The translations under genes were made by a program, and so were the position numbers. The notes under the pieces were generated by a model. It was given only the letters and a program-made list of their open reading frames with translations, made no database searches and was not told the origin of the DNA. DNA of 64,000 nt from Bordetella parapertussis (GTDB lineage Bacteria; Acidobacteriota; Terriglobia; Bryobacterales; Bryobacteraceae): NCBI GenBank assembly GCA_943328975.2, contig CALQCC020000015.1, forward strand, positions 1 through 64,000. The letters run 5' to 3'. Of this stretch, positions 58,019-64,000 are shown in pieces (positions within the stretch are counted from its first letter, which is position 1; every line of letters starts with the position of its first letter).

Positions 58019-58936
58019 ATGCACGTTCCAGTAATGTTGGCGGAGTGCCTGGAGTACTTGGCGCTGAAGCCGGACGGCGTGTATCTGGACGCAACAACGG
58101 GGCTTGGTGGGCACACGGGGGCCATCGCGCGCAGGTTAACGACAGGGGTGTTGTTAGCCTGCGATCGCGATGCAGAAAGTTTGGAACTAGCGCGAGCAGC
58201 GACACTCGACTGCGCACCGCGCATCCGGTTTCATCAGAGTTTGTTTTCGCGGCTGGGAGATGTACTTACAGAAGAGAAGATCCCGCAACTGGACGGACTA
58301 TTAGTGGATTTAGGGGTCTCCAAGTACCAGCTAACAACCGGCGAGAGAGGTTTCTCGCTGATGGCGGACGGTCCCCTGGACATGCGGATGAACCGCGATG
58401 TTCAGGGGACTGCTGCCGACCTGTGCAACTTTTTAGCAGAGAAGGAACTCGCGAACTTGATCTACGAGTACGGCGAGGAAAGGAGGAGCAGACAGATAGC
58501 AAGAGCAATCGTGCGGGCACGGCCGATACATTCCACCGGTCAACTGGCCAAGCTGATCGAGGGGGTCGTGTCCCGTACGGGAAAAATACATCCCGCAACG
58601 CAGACTTTCATGGCGTTACGGATTGTAGTGAATCGCGAATTCGAAGAGTTGGACGCGTTGTTAGAGAGCATACCGCGGCTAGTAAAGCCCGGTGGGAGGA
58701 CGGTCATGCTCACGTTCCACTCCACGGAAGATCGCAAGGTAAAGCATGCATTTCAGGCCATGGCGAAGGAAGGGCGAGCTCGGTTGCTCACCAAACACGT
58801 CGTCAAGCCTGGCGAACAGGAAACCCGGGACAACCCGCCCTCGCGCAGCGCCAAGCTACGCGCGGTCGAGCTTCTGAGCACAGAATCGGAATTGTCCGCA
58901 TCGCGAGTCGGGGATAAAGCAAGATGGCAACGTTAG
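58019..58936 (+). CDS. rsmH: 16S rRNA (cytosine(1402)-N(4))-methyltransferase
   Basis: RsmH (MraW) methylates C1402 in 16S rRNA. The 305-residue protein has the N-terminal MHVPVMLAECLEYL, SAM loop DATTGLGGHTGAIA, LDGLLVDLGVSKYQL and the C-terminal GGRTVMLTFHSTEDRKVKHAF, all diagnostic. An AGAGG site lies 6 bases before the ATG at 58019. Codon use is unlike its neighbours: TTA Leu, ATA Ile and AGA/AGG Arg codons are frequent, including AGG-AGG-AGC-AGA in one run. Its 3' end overlaps ftsL by 13 bases. Confidence 0.96.
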   Translation: MHVPVMLAECLEYLALKPDGVYLDATTGLGGHTGAIARRLTTGVLLACDRDAESLELARAATLDCAPRIRFHQSLFSRLGDVLTEEKIPQLDGLLVDLGVSKYQLTTGERGFSLMADGPLDMRMNRDVQGTAADLCNFLAEKELANLIYEYGEERRSRQIARAIVRARPIHSTGQLAKLIEGVVSRTGKIHPATQTFMALRIVVNREFEELDALLESIPRLVKPGGRTVMLTFHSTEDRKVKHAFQAMAKEGRARLLTKHVVKPGEQETRDNPPSRSAKLRAVELLSTESELSASRVGDKARWQR

Positions 58937-59421
58937 CAACTAGATTGAGTCAATTTATGGGACGGGACGCCGAGCAGGCAGAGACTGCGTCCGCACCGGC
59001 CGGCAATGAGGGCACGCGCATTCGTCCTTTTGCCAATGAAGATATTTACTTCTTTGTGAAGCACATCGATAACACGGCGGTGATCCGCGCGGTGGACCCC
59101 GCCTCGGAACGCGCCAGTTGGAAGATGATCGGCGCGGCCGCTGTAGCGGCGATGCTGTTGATCGGCGTTCTGATGCCGAAGGGCTACGGCGTGCTCGCTG
59201 GCTACAAGATTCAGTCGCTGCGTCAGGAAAATAAGGAGCTGCTGGGTGAAAAGGCTGCGCTGGAGCTCGAAGAGACCAGCTTGATGAGCCCTGAGCGTAT
59301 GGCCATCCTGGCCAAGCAGCAGCAGTTTATCGATCCCGCGGCGGAGCACATTGTGTACCTGCCGGGTCAGTCCGGCGACACAGAGTTCGCCTCGGCCACA
59401 CCCGTTGGCGCTTCCAAGTAA
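58924..59421 (+). CDS. ftsL: FtsL-like cell-division protein
   Basis: FtsL is a small divisome protein that links FtsQB to FtsWI. The 165-residue protein has a long cytosolic N-terminus of about 70 residues, one transmembrane segment (about 75-93, IGAAAVAAMLLIGVLM), then a coiled-coil (YKIQSLRQENKELLGEKAALELEE) and a short LxxPERMA-type motif with a C-terminal tail. Sequence is diverse in this family; position between rsmH and ftsI supports the call. It starts inside the end of rsmH. Confidence 0.85.
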   Translation: MATLATRLSQFMGRDAEQAETASAPAGNEGTRIRPFANEDIYFFVKHIDNTAVIRAVDPASERASWKMIGAAAVAAMLLIGVLMPKGYGVLAGYKIQSLRQENKELLGEKAALELEETSLMSPERMAILAKQQQFIDPAAEHIVYLPGQSGDTEFASATPVGASK

Positions 59422-59436
59422 GTCCAGGTCTTTACC

Positions 59437-61641
59437 ATGCAGTTGAACGAATCCACGCGGCGCTTGCAGTGGCTCCTTTGGGGCTTGGTGTTGTGGGCTG
59501 GGCTGTTGTTTGGCCGATTGGTATGGCTGCAGGTGATCCGGCATGAAGATCTCTTAGCGCAAGCTGAGAATCAGCAACAACGCGTTGTTGAGCTTCCGGC
59601 CTTGCGCGGGTCGATCTTCGATCGCACCGGTCAGCCGTTGGCCAAGACTCTGGAAGCGGATTCAGTGGTCGTAGATCCGCAGAAGATCAAGGACGCTCCT
59701 CAAGCAGCCATTCTCTTGGCGGATGCATTGGGCCTGGATCGCAAGCAACTGTTGCTCAAAATCGAAACGTCGAAATTGCGTGGCAGTCACTTCCTGTGGG
59801 TGGCCCGCAAGTTGACGCCGCAAGAATCTCAACGCGTCCGTGTGTTGAAGTTCGCGGGGCTGGAGTTCCGCAAGGAAATGCGGCGCTACTATCCGCGCAC
59901 CACTCTGGCAGCGCATCTGTTGGGTGCGACTGGGTTCGTTAAAGCGGACGACGCCTCCGAACACGGCAACGGTGGCTTGGAGCTGACGTTCGACAAGGAT
60001 CTGGGTGGAAAACCAGGCGAAGCTCGCCTCTTTACCGATTCCCGGCAGAATTCCTACGATCAAACGGTATTGCGCGAGTCCGTGCCGGGCGCCGACCTGA
60101 CGCTCACCATCGATCCGAACTTGCAGTTCCGGGCGGAGCAGGAATTGCAGGCTGCCGTGCTTGCGAGTGGTGCAAACGGGGGCTCGGTCGTGGTCATGGA
60201 TCCCTATACGGGTGACGTCCTGGCGATGGCCAACTACCCCACCTTCGATCCGAATCTGAAGCCGGAACGTGGCGAGGCAGCATTGCGGGCGCGGCAGAAT
60301 CTAGCAGTAACGCGGACGTATGAGCCGGGCAGCGTCTTCAAAGTCATCACCTTGGCTGCCGCCTTGGAGAAGACATCGCTTCGGCCCGAGTCCATCATCG
60401 ATTGCGGTAACGGGCAGCTCAACCTATTCGGACGAGTGATCCATGATCATGACCGCTACTCATCCTTGAGCATGGCCGGGGTGTTGGCGCATTCCAGCAA
60501 CATCGGAGCCATCCGCATTGCTCTGGCCACCGGCAATCAAAACTTCTACGACTATCAGAAGCTGTTCGGCTTCGGCTCAAAGACCGGCGTTCCACTGCCC
60601 GGTGAAACTGCCGGCATCCTATGGCCAGTAGAGAAGTGGACCAAAAGCTCCATTGGATCCTTGGCGATGGGGCATGAGATTGGTGTAACGTCCATGCAGT
60701 TGGCGCGCGCGGGTTCGGTGATCGCCAATGGCGGGCTGATGGTGAAGCCGCGGTTGGTGTTGTCCAAGCAACGCGCTGGCCAGGAACCGGAACGCACTCC
60801 GCAAGAACAAGCCGTGCGTATTTTGAAGCCGGAGACGGCCATTCTGATGCGGCAGATGATGGAAGGCGTAGTGCTGGAAGGCACTGGCCGCAAGGCTGTG
60901 TTGCAGGGCTACACGTCGGCTGGCAAGACCGGCTCGGCGCAGGTATACGATCCAGTTACGAAGACCTACACGCATACCTACAACGCAAGTTTCTTGGGGT
61001 TCGCGCCCGTGGGTAACCCTCGCGTGGTTATCGCGGTGTCTTTGCATGGCACTGGCGGCGGGTCGGCTGGCTTCGGCGGCGCGCGCGCGGCTCCAGTGTT
61101 CCGGGAAGTGGCGCTCAGCGCCCTGCGGATGTTGGATGTACCCAAGGATTTGCCAGACAAGGAATTGCCGGAGCGCATTCTGCGTGCCGCCTCTTCTGCG
61201 AAAAGCGAGAGCGATCTCGCCGCAGTGGGCGACAATGACGCATTTGTCGCCATGGCCGCGGCCCAAGCGGCCGCTGAAGAGACCTCCCCCGGTTTTGTGT
61301 ACGACTCGGATATCGCCCCTGCGAAGGCGCGCAAGTCCGATGCTGTGCACTCAAAAGTTGTATCCTCCATCACTCAGCCGCTGGCGCGTGGAGGGGCTTC
61401 TGTTTCAACAGGAGACTCCGCCACGAGCCAGCGGCCTTTTTTTACGGAGGAGCCGCGCTCAGTCATTGGTGCGGCCGTGCCCGATTTTCGCGGCATGACG
61501 ACGCGTGCTGTATTGCAAGAATCTACGGCGAGCGGCGTGCCGGTAGAAACCATCGGTAGTGGTATGGCCGTGAAGCAAGATCCGCCACCCGGCTCCGCTC
61601 TGCGGCCCGGCGTGACAGTAAAGGTGCTCTTTGGGCGATGA
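59437..61641 (+). CDS. ftsI: peptidoglycan D,D-transpeptidase FtsI with PASTA domain
   Basis: FtsI (PBP3) crosslinks septal peptidoglycan. The 734-residue protein has an N-terminal transmembrane segment, a pedestal/dimerisation domain, and a transpeptidase domain with GSVFK (SxxK), SSN in LAHSSNIGA and KTGSAQ (KTG). The C-terminal 60 residues form a PASTA domain (AVPDFRGMTTRAVLQ to the end), a linker of about 100 residues separating them. A terminator-like hairpin lies in the DNA of that linker. The end overlaps murE by ATGA. Confidence 0.95.
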   Translation: MQLNESTRRLQWLLWGLVLWAGLLFGRLVWLQVIRHEDLLAQAENQQQRVVELPALRGSIFDRTGQPLAKTLEADSVVVDPQKIKDAPQAAILLADALGLDRKQLLLKIETSKLRGSHFLWVARKLTPQESQRVRVLKFAGLEFRKEMRRYYPRTTLAAHLLGATGFVKADDASEHGNGGLELTFDKDLGGKPGEARLFTDSRQNSYDQTVLRESVPGADLTLTIDPNLQFRAEQELQAAVLASGANGGSVVVMDPYTGDVLAMANYPTFDPNLKPERGEAALRARQNLAVTRTYEPGSVFKVITLAAALEKTSLRPESIIDCGNGQLNLFGRVIHDHDRYSSLSMAGVLAHSSNIGAIRIALATGNQNFYDYQKLFGFGSKTGVPLPGETAGILWPVEKWTKSSIGSLAMGHEIGVTSMQLARAGSVIANGGLMVKPRLVLSKQRAGQEPERTPQEQAVRILKPETAILMRQMMEGVVLEGTGRKAVLQGYTSAGKTGSAQVYDPVTKTYTHTYNASFLGFAPVGNPRVVIAVSLHGTGGGSAGFGGARAAPVFREVALSALRMLDVPKDLPDKELPERILRAASSAKSESDLAAVGDNDAFVAMAAAQAAAEETSPGFVYDSDIAPAKARKSDAVHSKVVSSITQPLARGGASVSTGDSATSQRPFFTEEPRSVIGAAVPDFRGMTTRAVLQESTASGVPVETIGSGMAVKQDPPPGSALRPGVTVKVLFGR
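61377..61443 (+). other. terminator-like hairpin inside ftsI
   Basis: GCCGCTGGC (61377-61385) pairs with GCCAGCGGC (61427-61435), with a further GTGG/CCAC pairing inside, and is followed directly by seven T's (61437-61443). It has the layout of an intrinsic terminator but lies in the reading frame of ftsI, in the linker before the PASTA domain. Confidence 0.6.
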
Positions 61642-63143
61642 AACTCGGCACACTGTTGGCGGGAGTGCAGTTGCGAAAGCCGCTTTCGTACCTTCACGAA
61701 GAATTGGAAGTTACTGGACTGGAGTATGACTCGCGGCGCGTAGAACCAGGCTTTCTGTTCTTTGCGTTCGAAGGCGCGCGCGAAGATGGTCGGCGCTTTG
61801 CCCAAGATGCACTCTCGCGCGGCGCGGTAGCCGTAGTCAGCGATTCCCCTCGGCCGTTAGGCTTCCAGGGGCCGTGGATTGAAGTGGAGCACGGGCGGCG
61901 CGCCATGTCGGCTGCTTCGCGCGTCTTCTATAATCAGCCCGATAAGCGCGTCCATTTCACTGGCGTCACCGGCACGAACGGCAAGACGACGACTTCCTAT
62001 TTAATCGAAGCAATTCTCCGCGAGGCTGGGAAGATTACCGGTCTGGTGGGAACCATCGAGTATCGCATCGCGGGCAAAGCACGGCCTGCGGTGAATACCA
62101 CCCCGGAGTCGTTGGACTTGGCTCGCATGGCTTCCGCCGTGTCCGATGCTGGCGGAACGCACCTGATCTCTGAAGTCTCTTCGCACGCGCTGGAGTTAGG
62201 GCGCGTGGATGGTTTCTTCTTCCATACGGCCGTGCTCACCAACGTCAGCCGCGATCACCTCGACTTTCACCAGACCATGGAAGCCTACACGGCAGCCAAG
62301 CGCATGTTGTTTGTGCCCAAGCACGGACCGGCGCCCAAGTGGGTGGTGCTGAACGCAGACGACGCGGCCGCCAAGGGAATGGAGCCGCCTGCACCCACCA
62401 ACGTGATCTGGTACAGCGCGGAACACGATGCAGCCTTGCGTGCTGAAGGCATCCGCCTGGGCTTTGGTGGGCTGAGTTTTGATCTAGTTTGGAAGGATCA
62501 GCGCCAGGAGATCACCTCGCCGTTGGTTGGAATGTTTAACGTGTCGAATATTCTGGCCGCCGTGGCCGTGGGAATCAGTTATGAGATTCCGCTGGACGCT
62601 ATCGCACGTGGAATCGCCTCCTGCGGCGCGGTCCCCGGACGCTTTGAACGTGTGGATTGCGGTCAGCCGTTTCTCGTAGTTGTAGATTACGCCCACACCG
62701 ACGATGCTCTTCGCAACGTGATTGGCACGGCGCGTGGATTAGTGTCCGGCGAGAAGGGCCGCGTGATTACGCTGTTCGGCTGCGGCGGAGACCGCGACCG
62801 CACCAAGCGTCCTTTGATGGGTATGGCCGCCGCGGAATTGAGTGATTTCGTAGTGCTCACCTCCGACAACCCTCGTTCTGAAGATCCACTCGGAATCATG
62901 AACGACGCGATGGTCGGGCTGGGCCGCTTCGATACACCCTATATGGCGGAGCCGGATCGCGAGAAGGCGATTCGTTTGGTGCTGGAACAAGCTCGGCCGG
63001 GTGACGTTGTTCTGCTGGCGGGCAAGGGTCACGAAACGACCCAGGTCTTAAAGACCGAGACGATTCACTTCGATGATCGTGAAATCGCGAGGGGCGTTCT
63101 AGGATCGCTGGGTTACTCCCGCAAGGAGTCCAAGCAAAAATGA
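61638..63143 (+). CDS. murE: UDP-N-acetylmuramoyl-L-alanyl-D-glutamate--meso-diaminopimelate ligase
   Basis: MurE adds the third amino acid to the peptidoglycan stem peptide. The 501-residue protein has the P-loop GVTGTNGKTTTSYL, the carbamylated-lysine region and the LTSDNPRSEDP motif whose DNPR string selects meso-diaminopimelate. An ATG at 61638 lies within the ftsI stop. It overlaps murF by ATGA. Confidence 0.96.
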   Translation: MKLGTLLAGVQLRKPLSYLHEELEVTGLEYDSRRVEPGFLFFAFEGAREDGRRFAQDALSRGAVAVVSDSPRPLGFQGPWIEVEHGRRAMSAASRVFYNQPDKRVHFTGVTGTNGKTTTSYLIEAILREAGKITGLVGTIEYRIAGKARPAVNTTPESLDLARMASAVSDAGGTHLISEVSSHALELGRVDGFFFHTAVLTNVSRDHLDFHQTMEAYTAAKRMLFVPKHGPAPKWVVLNADDAAAKGMEPPAPTNVIWYSAEHDAALRAEGIRLGFGGLSFDLVWKDQRQEITSPLVGMFNVSNILAAVAVGISYEIPLDAIARGIASCGAVPGRFERVDCGQPFLVVVDYAHTDDALRNVIGTARGLVSGEKGRVITLFGCGGDRDRTKRPLMGMAAAELSDFVVLTSDNPRSEDPLGIMNDAMVGLGRFDTPYMAEPDREKAIRLVLEQARPGDVVLLAGKGHETTQVLKTETIHFDDREIARGVLGSLGYSRKESKQK

Positions 63144-64000
63144 ATCGACCGCTGCGTTGGGTAGCGGACAAGTTAGGCATTGCGATGGAAACGGATGCGC
63201 TAGCAACTGGATGGAGCGTGGATACGCGCACCCTCGCGCCAGGTGATGTGTTCTTCGCGCTGCGCGGACCCAATCACGATGGCAATGCCCACGTCGCACA
63301 GGCTTTGGCACAGGGTGCAGTAGCAGCGGTTGCGGATGGTCCCTTGGACGTCAATGGGCCTGTGATTCTTGTACAAGATTCGCTGGTAGCGTTGCAGCAG
63401 TTGGCGTCGGAAGCTCGACAAGAGTGGGCGGGGGATGTGGTTGGAGTGACGGGCAGTGCAGGGAAGACAACGACAAAGGATCTTGTCGCCGGGATGATCT
63501 CGGAGAAATTGCAGACCGAAAAGACGCAGGGCAATCTCAATAATCACATCGGACTACCGCTGTCGTTGTTGCGTTTGAATGAAAACGCGCGCGTCGCAGT
63601 ATTGGAGATGGGGATGAACCACGCGGGCGAGATTCGCGCCTTGGCCGCGATCGCGCGTCCCAACGTCGGAGTCGTCACCAACGTTGGCTGGGCGCATATC
63701 GAAAGCTTCGATTCCATCGACGGCATCGCGGCCGCCAAGCGCGAACTCATTGAAGAGCTGGGTCCGCAAGGCGTAGCGGTGTTGAACGCCGATGATGACC
63801 GCGTGGCCGCCTTCGCCAAGAACCATGCAGGCCGCACGATTCTCTACGGTCAATCTCCCGAGGCAGACGTTCGTGCCGAAGACGTGCAGTATTCCTTAGA
63901 TGGCGTTCGCTTCCGCGTCGGCCCGACGAATTTTGAAACATCGCTTACCGGTCGCCATAGCGTGTCGAACATTCTTGCCGGCATCGCCACGGCATCCATC
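63140..64000 (+). CDS. murF: UDP-MurNAc-tripeptide--D-alanyl-D-alanine ligase (3' truncated by window)
   Basis: MurF adds D-Ala-D-Ala to complete the stem peptide. The frame opens at ATG 63140 inside the murE stop and runs off the window after 287 codons. The N-terminal domain has SVDTRTLAPGDVFFALRGPNHDG, the P-loop VVGVTGSAGKTTTKDLV, the QGNLNNHIGLPLSLL substrate loop and VLEMGMNHAGEI. About 60% of the usual 450 residues is present. Confidence 0.96.
   Translation, partial: MNRPLRWVADKLGIAMETDALATGWSVDTRTLAPGDVFFALRGPNHDGNAHVAQALAQGAVAAVADGPLDVNGPVILVQDSLVALQQLASEARQEWAGDVVGVTGSAGKTTTKDLVAGMISEKLQTEKTQGNLNNHIGLPLSLLRLNENARVAVLEMGMNHAGEIRALAAIARPNVGVVTNVGWAHIESFDSIDGIAAAKRELIEELGPQGVAVLNADDDRVAAFAKNHAGRTILYGQSPEADVRAEDVQYSLDGVRFRVGPTNFETSLTGRHSVSNILAGIATASI

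Noticed and set aside
58015-58917. A 300-codon open frame overlapping rsmH in another plus-strand frame
   Set aside because: rsmH carries all family motifs in its own frame. The second frame is basic, low-complexity and without recognisable domains, and its length follows from the unusual codon use of rsmH.

Overview
The window looks like a GC-rich (about 60%) chromosomal segment of an Acidobacteriota bacterium, probably of the Solibacter/Bryobacter kind. This is inferred from gene content: a large TonB-dependent receptor with an N-terminal carboxypeptidase-regulatory-like domain, a Ser/Thr kinase fused to a TolB/PD40-type propeller, an S46 peptidase, a fused LptF-LptG permease, a TldD/TldE-like exported pair and many lineage-specific hypothetical proteins. 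The cell is diderm (RseP, LptFG, TonB receptor) and the MurE motif predicts meso-diaminopimelate peptidoglycan. There are no rRNA genes, CRISPR arrays, insertion sequences or phage genes. One tRNA, Pro(GGG), is present.

Layout. 1-6977: the end of dxr, then rseP, an exported esterase and a six-domain ribosomal protein S1, followed by a CpaE/MinD-like ATPase divergent from a LuxR-type regulator with a structured leader. 7016-12792: two TldD/TldE-like exported proteins and a one-piece LptF-LptG permease. 12795-18406: truA, a small internally repeated protein, dtd, a cobalt/nickel ECF transporter (cbiMQO), acpS, and a peroxiredoxin/AhpD-like redox operon. 18488-22317: the proton-translocating transhydrogenase operon with an amidohydrolase at its end. 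22396-26592: an ECF sigma/anti-sigma pair divergent from the TonB receptor. 26654-32311: carA and carB, separated by two genes on the other strand, with carB preceded by a second copy of the carA start region. 32320-40350: a fused methyltransferase, a DUF2891 protein divergent from mdh, an NtrC-type two-component pair and an S46 peptidase. 40409-48587: a TPR protein, a large zinc-finger hypothetical, a HAD hydrolase coupled to a miniature amidohydrolase-like lipoprotein, and a McrBC-type restriction pair. 48666-55346: tig, metK, DinB, a methyltransferase and a Ser/Thr kinase. 55395-64000: tRNA-Pro, a 48-residue zinc-ribbon protein coupled to an M28 peptidase, then the start of the division/cell-wall (dcw) cluster: mraZ, rsmH, ftsL, ftsI, murE, murF, running off the end.

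No classical multi-gene novel system stands out. The most unusual things are regulatory or architectural: the carA-derived leader ORF ending in TAGTG on the carB start; an anti-sigma factor carrying a degenerate HNH-like tail; an amidohydrolase reduced to its composite beta domain; structured leaders before metK and the LuxR gene; a terminator-like hairpin inside ftsI; and a repeated pattern of -10 boxes placed 6-10 bases before start codons, suggesting frequent leaderless transcripts.
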